A stretch of 64,000 nt of DNA from Altericroceibacterium spongiae (GTDB lineage Bacteria; Pseudomonadota; Alphaproteobacteria; Sphingomonadales; Sphingomonadaceae), in NCBI RefSeq assembly GCF_003610805.1, contig NZ_RAPF01000006.1:124001-188000 (forward strand). The letters are read 5' to 3'. Positions 39,822-48,582 of this stretch are shown here, piece by piece. A model generated the notes under the pieces. The model saw only the letters and a program-made list of their open reading frames with translations, made no database searches and was not told the origin of the DNA. Within the stretch, counting starts at the first letter, position 1. Each line of letters begins with the position of its first letter. Both the position numbers and the translations under genes were made by a program.

Positions 39822-40325
39822 ATGCGCTATACCCCCGCTGCAATTGCCCTTTCGCTGCTTGTCGCAGTGACGGCGAGCGTGGGATATGCCGGAGATTACA
39901 AGCCAGATCCGCAGGCCGAAAAGCTTCTGTCACAGGGGCAGGCCCGGCTGGAGCAGGGTGAAGTGCAGGGTGCTATCGATATGTTCGAAGCGGCTCTGGC
40001 CGTCGATCCGGGTTATACCAAAGCCTATATCGAAATGGGGGAAGCGGCCCGCAAGCAGGACTTGCAGGGCAAGGCGATCCATTATTACCGTGTTGCCATG
40101 GGTAAGGATCCGGACAATCTTTCCGCCATATCGGGCGAAGGCGAAGCACTGGTCGAAAAAGGCGCGGTGGAAAAAGCGAAGCGCAATCTGTCCAAGCTGG
40201 AATCGCTGTGCGGCACCGGTTGCACCCAGACAGAACAGCTTGCTGCGGCTATTGAGCGCGGCCCCAAACCCTCCGTTATGACAGCCGAAGCGGTCGATCC
40301 CGATAAGGATGTGGCTCAAAACTGA
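39822..40325 (+). CDS. Exported tetratricopeptide-repeat protein
   Basis: A 167-residue periplasmic protein. ATG 39822, with AAGGAG upstream, gives a signal peptide ending near VGYAGD (about residue 24); the open frame further upstream lies inside the preceding gene. Three TPR-like units follow: LLSQGQARLEQGEVQGAIDM, AYIEMGEAARKQDLQGKAIH and ISGEGEALVEKGAVEKA. A CGTGC pair may form a disulfide. Such proteins act as scaffolds; the partner is unknown. Confidence 0.75.
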   Translation: MRYTPAAIALSLLVAVTASVGYAGDYKPDPQAEKLLSQGQARLEQGEVQGAIDMFEAALAVDPGYTKAYIEMGEAARKQDLQGKAIHYYRVAMGKDPDNLSAISGEGEALVEKGAVEKAKRNLSKLESLCGTGCTQTEQLAAAIERGPKPSVMTAEAVDPDKDVAQN

Positions 40326-40350
40326 AGCAGATCAAAGCTGAGGCCAGTAT

Positions 40351-40381
40351 GCCTGCGGCAGGATGAAGACCCGCCGCAGGC
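40351..40381. terminator. Hairpin between convergent TPR and rppH genes
   Basis: GCCTGCGGC (40351-40359) pairs with GCCGCAGGC (40373-40381), and an outer TGAGG/CCTCA pair can extend it. The hairpin is GC-rich without a clear U-run and lies in the 66-base gap between convergent genes. Confidence 0.6.
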
Positions 40382-40391
40382 CTCATATTAT

Positions 40392-40874
40392 TCAGATATC
40401 GTCGCGAAAACCATGGACAATGGTTTCATAGACATCGCGTTTGAAGGGCACGATCAGTTCGGGCAGCAAGTCCGGCGCAACCCATTTCCATTCGCAGAAT
40501 TCGGCCGGGTTATGCGCTCTGAGATCGATGTCCTCATCGGTTCCGGTGAAGCGCGCCAGATACCAGGTCTGACGCTGGCCGACATAATTGCCACCCCATA
40601 ACTTGCCCTGCAATTCTGACGGCAGATCGTAAAACAGCTCTTCATCCAGCCGGGTAATCAGTTCGACATTGTCGCGCGTAGCGCCGGTTTCTTCCCCCAG
40701 CTCGCGATAGGCTGCATCGGAAGGCTCCTCCCCTGCATCGATGCCACCTTGCGGCATTTGCCACCAGTCGCCTTCCTTATTGTCGATCCGTTTGCCGACA
40801 AAGACCTGACCTTCTTCATTCACCAGCATCACGCCGACGCAGGGTCGGTAATCTGCAGGATTTCTGTCGCTCAT
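40392..40874 (-). CDS. rppH: RNA pyrophosphohydrolase (Nudix)
   Basis: Removes pyrophosphate from mRNA 5' ends to trigger decay. The Nudix box runs from GGIDAGEE to REL and EETGA (about 43-65), preceded by WWQMPQGG, which is the RppH signature. YETIVHGF near the end also fits. ATG 40874 shares its first base with the preceding esterase stop; GTG 40877 is an alternative that would overlap by four bases. The gene is therefore co-transcribed with the esterase. Confidence 0.9.
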   Translation of the reverse strand: MSDRNPADYRPCVGVMLVNEEGQVFVGKRIDNKEGDWWQMPQGGIDAGEEPSDAAYRELGEETGATRDNVELITRLDEELFYDLPSELQGKLWGGNYVGQRQTWYLARFTGTDEDIDLRAHNPAEFCEWKWVAPDLLPELIVPFKRDVYETIVHGFRDDI

Positions 40875-41821
40875 CACAGGCGCTCCAAAGTGGTTTGCAT
40901 TGCTTGCAGGATGACCAGCAGATCTTCCTGCGCACTGGGTATGGCTTTGCGCAGATTGGCAAAACCGTGAATATTGCCGCGCATTTCCAGATAGGTGACA
41001 TCGCAGCCTGCCTCAACCAGACTTGCCGCAAATCGGCGCCCGGAATCGCGTAGCGGATCGAGTCCGGCCGTGGCGAGAACGGTTGGCGGTGTACCTTCGA
41101 GCGGACCGAGAATGGGATAATTGCGCCGGTCGTCTAGCGGTGCCTTGTAACAGTCGGTAAACCATTTCATCGCCCGTCGCGTGAGCAGATAGCCATCGCC
41201 GAACTCGGCGTAAGAAGGATGATCGGCAATGTCATCGGCCAGCGGATAGACCGGCACCTGCATGAGAACCGGTACGGTTGCCGGCTGAAGCATCAGAGAC
41301 TGAGTGGTGACCAGCGTTAGATTACCACCTGCGCTGTCTCCCATAGGGATAAGCCCGGTTACCACCCGGCCCAGCGCCACCGGGCTCCCGGCCGCCCAGC
41401 GAGCGGCCGCCTCCACATCGTCTGGCGCTGCCGGAAAAGGATGTTCGGGAGCCAGCCGGTAATCCACCGACAAAACAGGCAGATCGGCCCGCAAGGCAAT
41501 TTCAGTGCACAGATTGTGGTATGAATCGAGATCGCCGATAACGAAACCGCCTCCGTGAATGAACAGGATCATCGGACCGGGCTCGCGAATATCGCGGCAG
41601 TCATAAAGCCTTAGCGGAATATCTCCTGTCGGGCCGGAACAGGCCAGATCCTCTATCACTGCCAGATCGTGGGCAGGCCGTTCTACAAGATCCTGCATAT
41701 CGCGCATGGCCTTGCGGGCTTCATCCAGCGGCATCTCGTCCAGTGGCGGCTGGTCTGCCGCCTCCAGCATGCGCAGCATTTCGGCGACGTCCGGGCGGAT
41801 ATAGGCGGTCATGGCAGGCAT
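40874..41821 (-). CDS. Hormone-sensitive-lipase family esterase
   Basis: A cytoplasmic alpha/beta hydrolase of family IV, 315 residues. The oxyanion motif HGGGF (89-93) is followed by nucleophile Ser163 in GDSAGG, Asp255 in GLDPLRD and His285 in NIHGF. VDYRLAPEHPFPAA is also typical. Likely an ester hydrolase for short acyl chains; substrate unknown. Start ATG 41821, or ATG 41812, which has better spacing to AAGG. It lies between the PAP2 phosphatase and rppH, all on the minus strand. Confidence 0.9.
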   Translation of the reverse strand: MPAMTAYIRPDVAEMLRMLEAADQPPLDEMPLDEARKAMRDMQDLVERPAHDLAVIEDLACSGPTGDIPLRLYDCRDIREPGPMILFIHGGGFVIGDLDSYHNLCTEIALRADLPVLSVDYRLAPEHPFPAAPDDVEAAARWAAGSPVALGRVVTGLIPMGDSAGGNLTLVTTQSLMLQPATVPVLMQVPVYPLADDIADHPSYAEFGDGYLLTRRAMKWFTDCYKAPLDDRRNYPILGPLEGTPPTVLATAGLDPLRDSGRRFAASLVEAGCDVTYLEMRGNIHGFANLRKAIPSAQEDLLVILQAMQTTLERL

Positions 41822-41874
41822 CCTTGTCGATCGATTATGGAGGAATAGGCGGGTTTGGGTGGCTTTTCCATCCG

Positions 41875-42546
41875 TCATGCACCGGTTTCGTTTCCGGCAC
41901 CGGGCAGGGGCAGAACGTGTCTGGGGGCCAGCAAGGCACCGAACAAGGCCCAGGCCGTGCCACCGAGCCATCCGGCCAGAACATCGCTGAGATAGTGTAC
42001 GCCCAGCCAGACACGGCTCCACGCGACAAGCAGACCCGCCATCAATGCGACGGCAAAGGCAAAATATTGCAATCCTGCGGAACGCAGGAAAGGGCGAATG
42101 GCAAAACTGAGCGCCAGTGCAATCAATGTAGCGTTGAAACTGTGTCCGCTGGGAAAACCGGGACCGCCGGCATAAGCAAGGTGATCCGCCATATCGGGCC
42201 TGGCCCGGGCCACCCCATATTTCAGCACGCTTTCGGTCAGCCAGCCGCTGAGTGCGACAATGACCAGCCAAAGGGCGATCTGTTTGTGATGTGCTATCAT
42301 AAGCGCAGCCGCCACGCACAGGAGCAGCAAATTGCGCAATGTGACTCCGCCGAGCGCTGTTATATCGCGCATGGCCTCCTGTGCGATCGGCATGGGGGCA
42401 GAAGCGGGACGCAACCAGTGCGCCCCCCAGCCATCGACAGCTCCGCTATGTCCCGCCATAACCAGCCCTGCAAGAAGCGTGAAAAAGGCAAGACAGGTAA
42501 GGGCGGTAAACCATAATCCCCTATGTGATGCTGTTCGATCAGGCAA
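41875..42546 (-). CDS. PAP2 family membrane phosphatase
   Basis: A 223-residue integral membrane protein with five or six helices. The three phosphatase motifs are complete: KYGVARARPD, PSGHSFNA and SRVWLGVHYLSDV. Members dephosphorylate undecaprenyl pyrophosphate, phosphatidic acid or phosphatidylglycerophosphate; which one is unclear. The best start in frame is TTG 42546 with GGAAG upstream; it gives a short basic stretch before the first helix. Divergent from the photolyase. Confidence 0.85.
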   Translation of the reverse strand: MPDRTASHRGLWFTALTCLAFFTLLAGLVMAGHSGAVDGWGAHWLRPASAPMPIAQEAMRDITALGGVTLRNLLLLCVAAALMIAHHKQIALWLVIVALSGWLTESVLKYGVARARPDMADHLAYAGGPGFPSGHSFNATLIALALSFAIRPFLRSAGLQYFAFAVALMAGLLVAWSRVWLGVHYLSDVLAGWLGGTAWALFGALLAPRHVLPLPGAGNETGA

Positions 42547-42583
42547 TTATACCGTCTTCCGTTCTGTTCGGGCATTCATGTGA

Positions 42584-42609
42584 GGAACTGCGCAAAGGGC
42601 TCCGTCGTT
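42584..42609 (+). promoter_or_regulatory. EcfG-type general stress promoter upstream of photolyase
   Basis: GGAAC (42584-42588) is followed after exactly 17 bases by CGTT (42606-42609), a full match to the alphaproteobacterial EcfG (PhyR-controlled) consensus. It points towards the photolyase start 77 bases downstream and lies outside any coding region. Confidence 0.75.
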
Positions 42610-42686
42610 CCTGTAAACCGTGAACGTTTAAATGGGTGATGGAAGCGTTTGCGAGCCAGCTACTATGTCGCCTTTCGGGAGCTTTC

Positions 42687-44081
42687 ATGTCCAGTCCACA
42701 AATTGTCTGGTTCAGACGGGATTTACGTTTGCAGGATCATCCGGCACTCTGTGCCGCGGCGGCAAGAGGGCCGGTCATTCCCGTTTATGTGCTTGATGAT
42801 GAGCGTGCCGGAAACCGCAAGCCGGGTGGTGCGTCGCGCTGGTGGCTCCATCACAGTCTTGAATCGCTCGGCAAAAGTCTGGGGCGGCATCGCTCGAAAC
42901 TGATTTTGCTGCGCGGCGATTGTGTGGCCGGGCTGGCACGGCTGGCGGAAGAAACAGGTGCCGAAACGGTTCATGCTATTCAGCACTACGAACCATGGTG
43001 GAAAGATGCGGAGGAGGAGCTGACGGGTCATTGCGACCTTGCTCTGTATGACGGCAATTATCTGATGCCGCCCGGTTCGGTCACGACCGGCTCGGGCACG
43101 CCTTATAAGATTTTCACACCTTTCTATCGCGCCCTGTCGCGAATGATGCCACCGCGCGATCCGCTGGAAGAGCCTGCCCTTTCTCTGCCGGATGAGTGGC
43201 CCCATTCTGACGATCTGGACGAGTGGGGCCTGTTGCCGACAAAACCGGACTGGGCGGACGGCTTTCGCAAGCAATGGGATGTCGGAGAAATTGCGGCACA
43301 AGACAGGCTGACGGATTTTGTCGACCGGGTCAGCGCTTATGAGGATGACCGCAATTTTCCCTCCTGCGAAGGCACCTCGCGATTATCGCCGCATCTCCAT
43401 TGGGGAGAGATTTCTCCCGCGCAGATCTGGAAGGCACTGGAAGGAAAACGGGGGCAGGGCGTTCAGGCATTCCGCTCCGAACTGATCTGGCGCGATTTTG
43501 CGCAGAATATCCTCTGTCAGTTCCCATATTATCCGGAAGAAAGTTATCGCCAGGCCTATCGCGATTTCCCCTGGCGCAATCCCAATCGGGGCCATCTGAT
43601 CGCCGGGGAGCTGGAAGCCTGGCAGATGGGCCGCACCGGCTATCCGATTATCGATGCCGGGATGCGGCAATTATGGGCGACAGGCTGGATGCATAACCGC
43701 GTGCGGATGATCGTTGCCAGCTTTCTGACCAAGCACCTCCTGATTGACTGGCGGCACGGTGAACGCTGGTTCTGGGATACGCTGGTCGATGCCGATTACG
43801 CCAGTAACGGCACGAACTGGCAATGGGTGTCCGGCACAGGCGTGGATACGCAGCTCTTTACACGCGTGATGGCGCCATTGTTACAGAGCGAGAAGTTCTC
43901 GGCTGCGGACTATATCCGCGAATGGGTGCCGGAGCTGGCTCATTTGCCGGATGCCGATATTCATGATCCCCCTCCGTCGAAATGGCCGGAAGATTATCCT
44001 GAACGTTTGATCGAGCATCGTGAGGGCAGAGAAAGGGCGCTCAGCGCCTATCGGGATATGAAAGGAGAGACCGAAAGCTGA
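42687..44081 (+). CDS. phrB: Deoxyribodipyrimidine photolyase
   Basis: Flavoprotein that splits UV-induced pyrimidine dimers using light. The N-terminal antenna domain starts IVWFRRDLRLQDHPAL; the FAD domain has TSRLSPHLHWGEISP, ELIWRDFAQ, RTGYPIIDAGMRQLWATGWMHNR in two blocks, and GDTLVDADYASN-like and NWQWVSGTG regions. ATG 42687 is preceded by GGGA. At 464 residues it is of normal size. A consensus EcfG promoter upstream suggests induction by general stress. Confidence 0.95.
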   Translation: MSSPQIVWFRRDLRLQDHPALCAAAARGPVIPVYVLDDERAGNRKPGGASRWWLHHSLESLGKSLGRHRSKLILLRGDCVAGLARLAEETGAETVHAIQHYEPWWKDAEEELTGHCDLALYDGNYLMPPGSVTTGSGTPYKIFTPFYRALSRMMPPRDPLEEPALSLPDEWPHSDDLDEWGLLPTKPDWADGFRKQWDVGEIAAQDRLTDFVDRVSAYEDDRNFPSCEGTSRLSPHLHWGEISPAQIWKALEGKRGQGVQAFRSELIWRDFAQNILCQFPYYPEESYRQAYRDFPWRNPNRGHLIAGELEAWQMGRTGYPIIDAGMRQLWATGWMHNRVRMIVASFLTKHLLIDWRHGERWFWDTLVDADYASNGTNWQWVSGTGVDTQLFTRVMAPLLQSEKFSAADYIREWVPELAHLPDADIHDPPPSKWPEDYPERLIEHREGRERALSAYRDMKGETES

Positions 44082-44096
44082 TCGGCCTCCCGCTCT

Positions 44097-44819
44097 TTAT
44101 TCAACCCGTTCGCGATGGCCGGTCGGGAAATCCTCCCCGAAAATTTCGGCGATTCTCTCTCCGACTACATCAGGGTCCTTGACCGTTTCCGGGTCTTCGC
44201 CGGGATAGGCTTTGGCGCGCATTTGCGTGCGTGTGGCACCCGGATCGACAATCGCCACGCGGACATCTGAAATCCGCTCCGCTTCCTGCGCATGGCAGGA
44301 CAGCAGCGTATCGAAAGCCACCTTGGTGGCACCATAAGCGCCCCAATAGGGCCGTGGCTCAGCACCGACCGAGCTGGTCAGTCCAACGATCCGCCCCTTT
44401 TCAGCGCGCTTGAGCAGCGGATCGAAAGCAGCGAGTAAAGCCTGCGTCGCCAGAACATTCAGTGTCAGCGCCTGATTGAAGCCTTTGGGTTCGATCTGGA
44501 TGACCGGCGTCAGAACGGGCAGATTGGCAGCGTTGATGACAAGCATGTCCAGCTTATCCCACCTTTCGCCCACCGCCTGTGCCAGCCGCGCAATGCTCTC
44601 ACTTTCGGTGAGGTCCATCGGTGCGATGGTTGCCGTTCCGCCGGCATTGAAAATATCTTCCTCGACCTTTTCGAGATCGCTCGCCTTACGTGCGGTGAGC
44701 ACGACATGCGCGCCGCGTGTGGCCAGCGCTTTGGCCGTGGCCGCACCGATACCGCGGCTTGCGCCGGTGACCAGAGCGATCTGGCCTTCAAAGGGTCTGG
44801 ATGTGGATGTGTCAGCCAT
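44097..44819 (-). CDS. SDR family oxidoreductase (coupled to purF)
   Basis: A 240-residue short-chain dehydrogenase. TGASRGIG is the cofactor site, INAAN replaces the usual NNAG, and the catalytic Ser, Tyr and Lys lie in TSSVGAEPRPYWGAYGATK. The C-terminus lacks the normal substrate loop consensus and ends FGEDFPTGHRERVE. It starts 8 bases inside the 3' end of purF, so it is translated from the purF transcript. Substrate not inferable. Confidence 0.87.
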   Translation of the reverse strand: MADTSTSRPFEGQIALVTGASRGIGAATAKALATRGAHVVLTARKASDLEKVEEDIFNAGGTATIAPMDLTESESIARLAQAVGERWDKLDMLVINAANLPVLTPVIQIEPKGFNQALTLNVLATQALLAAFDPLLKRAEKGRIVGLTSSVGAEPRPYWGAYGATKVAFDTLLSCHAQEAERISDVRVAIVDPGATRTQMRAKAYPGEDPETVKDPDVVGERIAEIFGEDFPTGHRERVE

Positions 44820-46290
44820 GGGCTTTCTCTCCCACTGGAAGGGTAAGCTGGGCGCCGTGCTCTTCCCGTTCGGTCAGGTCGGTCAGCCGGGTGGGATAAT
44901 CCCCCGTGAAGCAGGCATCGCAATATTGCGGACACCCGTTATTGCGTTCTTCAAGGCCAACTGCACGATACAGCCCGTCAATCGATACGAAAGCGAGACT
45001 ATCCGCCTGAATGAAATCGCGCATCGCGTCCACATCCATGCGTCCGGCCAGCAGTTTGGACCGTTCGGGCGTGTCTACGCCATAATAGCAGCCATAGCCG
45101 GTAGGCGGGCTGGCTACACGGAAATGCACTTCTTTGGCCCCTGCATCGCGCATCATCTGCACGATTTTCAGGCTGGTGGTGCCGCGTACGATGGAATCAT
45201 CGATCAGCACGATCCGCTTGCCTTCGACCAGCAGACGATTGGCATTGTGCTTGCGTTTTACACTGGAATGGCGCGCACCGTCCGATGGCTGGATGAAAGT
45301 CCGCCCGACATAATGCGAACGGATGATGCCGAGTTCGAACGGAATGCCCGATTCCTGTGAATAGCCGATGGCAGCGGGCACGCCGCTATCGGGCACAGGC
45401 ACGACAAGATCGGCCTCCACCGGGTTCTCTATCGCGAGCTGAACGCCGATCTGTTTGCGCGATTCATAGACTGAGCGCTTGTTGAAGATCGAATCCGGCC
45501 GGCTGAAATAGACATGTTCGAAAATGCACGGCCGTGAAGGGTTGGTGCCGAAAGGGCGATGGGAGGTGATATTGCCGTCAAAATCGACACTGACCAGCTC
45601 GCCCGGATCGACCTGACGAAGAAATTCGGCTCCGACCACATCCAGCGCTACGGTTTCGCTGGCAAAAACTATTGCATCGCCGACCTGACCCATGACGAGC
45701 GGGCGGATGCCCAGCGGGTCGCGGCAGGCAATCATGCCTTCGGGCGTGGTGCAGATAAGCGAGTAGGCTCCTTCCACCAGCCGCAGGGCATCGACGAATT
45801 TGTCGAGGATAGTGGGATAGCGGCTCGTCGCGGTGAGGTGAATGATGACTTCCGTATCCGAGGTGGACTGGAAGATCGCCCCTTTGCGCACGAGGTCGCG
45901 GCGCAAATTCATCGCGTTGGAAATATTGCCGTTATGCGCCACTGCAAAACCGCCGCTGGCCAGTTCGGCATAAAGCGGCTGCACATTACGCAGACCTGAG
46001 CCGCCCGTTGTGGCATAACGCACATGGCCGACAGCCATATTGCCGGGCAGTTCGGCAATCGCTTCGCCGGAGGAGAAATTCTCCGCCACCTGGCCCATGC
46101 CACGCCGCGTATAGAATTCCGCTCCGTCGAAACTTGTCATGCCGACAGCTTCCTGCCCGCGATGTTGCAGGGCGTGGAGGCCAAGTGCACAGATGGCGGC
46201 CGCGTCGGTCGCGCCGATTACGCCGAATACACCGCACTCTTCGTGCAGCTTGTCGCCGTCATGATCGCAAAAAGGATGGGTAAGATTCAT
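44812..46290 (-). CDS. purF: Amidophosphoribosyltransferase
   Basis: Catalyses the first step of purine synthesis, making phosphoribosylamine from PRPP and glutamine. The nucleophile Cys19 stands in EECGVFG after an 18-residue propeptide that would be removed. The glutaminase part has HVRYATTGGS and AHNGNISN; the transferase PRPP loop is IVLIDDSIVRGTTS. Four Cys (including NNGCPQYCDACFTG near the end) could hold an Fe-S cluster as in the Bacillus enzyme. 492 residues. Confidence 0.96.
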   Translation of the reverse strand: MNLTHPFCDHDGDKLHEECGVFGVIGATDAAAICALGLHALQHRGQEAVGMTSFDGAEFYTRRGMGQVAENFSSGEAIAELPGNMAVGHVRYATTGGSGLRNVQPLYAELASGGFAVAHNGNISNAMNLRRDLVRKGAIFQSTSDTEVIIHLTATSRYPTILDKFVDALRLVEGAYSLICTTPEGMIACRDPLGIRPLVMGQVGDAIVFASETVALDVVGAEFLRQVDPGELVSVDFDGNITSHRPFGTNPSRPCIFEHVYFSRPDSIFNKRSVYESRKQIGVQLAIENPVEADLVVPVPDSGVPAAIGYSQESGIPFELGIIRSHYVGRTFIQPSDGARHSSVKRKHNANRLLVEGKRIVLIDDSIVRGTTSLKIVQMMRDAGAKEVHFRVASPPTGYGCYYGVDTPERSKLLAGRMDVDAMRDFIQADSLAFVSIDGLYRAVGLEERNNGCPQYCDACFTGDYPTRLTDLTEREEHGAQLTLPVGEKAHG

Positions 46291-46368
46291 GAGTCCCGCT
46301 GGGGTCGCTGAACGAGGCCTCCCAATGGCGATATTGCAGTGAAATTACAAGTGCAGTGAACGGATTTG

Positions 46369-47466
46369 TCATTTGAGGAGGAGCGCAGGGCCGTTTTCAA
46401 ACCTATGTTCCTGCTCTTGCCGGGACTTTTTACCAGCCGCCTGAGTAAGGAGTGAAGCCATTTTCGGGGAAAGACGGTCAGGTGTATAAAGGTTTTCCAC
46501 TGTTGTCCGTCCGGCTGTGCCGATCCGTTGCCGTAAAGCGGGATTTTCGAGCAAATCGGATAATGCCTTGCGCCATTCTTCCCCGGTCGAAGCGAGAAAG
46601 CCGTTTACCCCATGTTCGATAATTTCGGCCTGGGCCCCTAGTGGCGAAGCGATCACGGGAATACCGCAGGCCATATACCGCAGAACGGCATAGCCGCAGC
46701 TTCCCTGTTCCGACTGACTATCCTGCAAGGGGGCCAGAGCGATGTCCATTGCAGAGATCTGGCGGTATTCCCCATCTGTTTCGCGGGGGTGATAATCGAT
46801 CTGGCCGCAGCGCGAGCGCCCGGCACGTGCACCAATGATACGAGCGACGGCATTGTGTGCCCCAAGAAAGGCTTCCAGCGATTTGAAGTGTTTTTCCGCA
46901 TGGCTCGTCCACAGATCCGTTGTGCCGATCCAGCCCACACGCAACTTACGATCAGCGTAACTCCGCTCTGTCGGAGTGAAATCGCTCAATGGAACGGGAG
47001 GCGGCATGACTTCGACCCAAGAGGCACCGGCTTCATGGGCCTGTGTGCCGATATGGCTGTTGCCGACCATGACGAGTGTGGAATGGCGGATAATCTGGCC
47101 GGTCTTGCTATGTCGTGAATCGTTGGAAAATGGCGTGTCGCCCAGATCGGTGACAATTGGCATATCGGAAGGAAGCAGAAGATTTTCAGCCATCCAGGGT
47201 AGATGAGGCAAAGCTTCCTGTTCGATCCACAGAAGATCGGTTTGCCCGGTGAGCTGGCGGAGCGATTTTATCCGGGTACTGATCCCGCTGGCCAGCGAAT
47301 TGCCGCCTGTCTGCCCACAATGCCGGAATGCGCGGGGCGGCGGGCCGTAAAAAGGAAGAAGATCGCAATGAATGCCCTGTTGTTCGAGCAAGGGGACATA
47401 GTGCAGAATGCGTCGTTGTGAGCTTTTATGGTCACACCCGGCATGAAGAAGAATGGTGACATGCAT
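46369..47466 (-). CDS. Glycosyltransferase, GT4-like
   Basis: A 365-residue GT-B fold protein. The N-terminal half is divergent; the C-terminal nucleotide-sugar domain is clear: LRVGWIGTTDLW, ISAMDIALAPLQDSQSEQGS, YMACGIPVIASPLGAQAEII and the Glu-containing HGVNGFLASTGEEW. Donor and acceptor are unknown. ATG 47466 has GGAGAAGAG upstream. It is isolated from other polysaccharide genes and is read out of an AT-rich island, which raises the possibility of lateral gain. Confidence 0.8.
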   Translation of the reverse strand: MHVTILLHAGCDHKSSQRRILHYVPLLEQQGIHCDLLPFYGPPPRAFRHCGQTGGNSLASGISTRIKSLRQLTGQTDLLWIEQEALPHLPWMAENLLLPSDMPIVTDLGDTPFSNDSRHSKTGQIIRHSTLVMVGNSHIGTQAHEAGASWVEVMPPPVPLSDFTPTERSYADRKLRVGWIGTTDLWTSHAEKHFKSLEAFLGAHNAVARIIGARAGRSRCGQIDYHPRETDGEYRQISAMDIALAPLQDSQSEQGSCGYAVLRYMACGIPVIASPLGAQAEIIEHGVNGFLASTGEEWRKALSDLLENPALRQRIGTAGRTTVENLYTPDRLSPKMASLLTQAAGKKSRQEQEHRFENGPALLLK

Positions 47467-47559
47467 CACTCTTCTCCGTCATCATTGCCAACGGCAGGTT
47501 CGCACCCACCGGAAATAATGCCGCCTGTCTTTTGTGTGGTCTTGATGTCCGTCTATGTC

Positions 47560-47745
47560 AGGCATTGAAAATACACTCTGCATATAATGGTTAAGAATGG
47601 AATATCCTGACCAATATGCTTCTAGCATATACTTTAGGTAAATTATTGCAGAACTATATAAGGTAAAAATACTTATAATTGGCTTATTTATATAAGCAGC
47701 ACATTGATCTGTGCATTTTAGTTGTCGCTATAAAAGAAGATGCAG
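47560..47745. other. AT-rich non-coding island with two small inverted repeats
   Basis: The 423-base gap between the glycosyltransferase start and the Lrp gene contains this strongly AT-rich stretch: only 33 of 120 bases at 47581-47700 are G or C. It holds ATATGC-N5-GCATAT (47614-47630) and GCTTAT-N4-ATAAGC (47682-47697) and several TATAAT-like words. No coding frame with family character is seen. It is probably the glycosyltransferase promoter region and may bind a nucleoid-type protein. Confidence 0.6.
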
Positions 47746-47889
47746 AACCGGTGACGTTACCGCTGCGCTTTTACAAGCAAGGAGGTGCCAGCCTCTCCCT
47801 GTGGAGCTGACTGCACCGCTGCCTGCCGTTGCTGCGCTGCATACTGTTTTGCTGAGATGCACGAAGGCGTATCTGCGGGTTGTTGGCTA

Positions 47890-48360
47890 TCAGGCATGCG
47901 GCAATGGCAAGCGATGTGTATTCTTCATTTCCGACAATGTGGCGGTGGAGCGGACATCTTCGACACCGGGCAGACGCAAAAGCGTTCGCAGGGTGAAATC
48001 CTGATACCAGCCGATCGACGGCGCGAGGACTTTAATCATGATGTCCATTTCGCCGAACAGCGTATAGGCTTCAGTAATTTCAGGAATATCGTCGATGGCG
48101 CGGACAAAACGGTCCCGCGCTTCATCGCTGAGGCGGGTCATTTTGAGCTGCGCAAAAATATAAATGCTTTCGCCGAGTTTCTCGCGGTCGAGAAGGGCCA
48201 CTTGCCCGGTAATATATCCTTCGTCCCGCAATCGTTGAATCCGGCGCCAGCAGGGAGATTGCGACAGCCCGACGCGTTCGGCGATTTCACTCGACGATTC
48301 CGATGCGTCAATTTGCAGGCGTTCGAGGATCTTGAGATCCAGCCTGTCCAGTTCTGCCAT
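47890..48360 (-). CDS. Lrp/AsnC family transcriptional regulator
   Basis: A 156-residue regulator. The N-terminal helix-turn-helix is LDRLDLKILERLQID...SEIAERVGLSQSPCWRRIQRLRDEGYI (about 3-50), followed by an RAM ligand-binding domain with AYTLFGEMDIMIKV. ATG 48360 gives the canonical start; the frame is open further upstream without family sequence. Located downstream of ilvD on the same strand, with a strong hairpin between, so it may sense an amino acid related to that pathway; this is inference. Confidence 0.9.
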   Translation of the reverse strand: MAELDRLDLKILERLQIDASESSSEIAERVGLSQSPCWRRIQRLRDEGYITGQVALLDREKLGESIYIFAQLKMTRLSDEARDRFVRAIDDIPEITEAYTLFGEMDIMIKVLAPSIGWYQDFTLRTLLRLPGVEDVRSTATLSEMKNTHRLPLPHA

Positions 48361-48531
48361 TGTTTTATGCACCCACCACGTTGAGGGGAAATTTATATTG
48401 CGTGGGATGGGGGCTGGATGCGCTTTTGACAAGCAACCCATCACGCCCTTGGCAGGTCTGTACCATGATAGAACAAAAGCGTGCGAATTTATGCCTTTTG
48501 ACGTTCAGCTCCGGTTTCAGGCTGTGAGATT

Positions 48532-48568
48532 CTGCAGTCACCCGGTTGATCGGGCCGGGTGACTGCAG
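48532..48568. terminator. Strong hairpin after ilvD
   Basis: Fourteen-base perfect arms (48532-48545 and 48555-48568, CTGCAGTCACCCGG and complement) surround a 9-base loop, 14 bases past the ilvD stop. No U-tract follows on the minus strand, so it may be a 3'-end stabilising hairpin as much as a terminator. Confidence 0.65.
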
Positions 48569-48582
48569 GACTCGATATTGTT

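Noticed and set aside
47785-48384. 199-codon plus-strand open frame across the Lrp gene
   Set aside because: Mostly antisense to the Lrp regulator; its upstream part lies in the non-coding gap and has no ribosome site at a convincing start.
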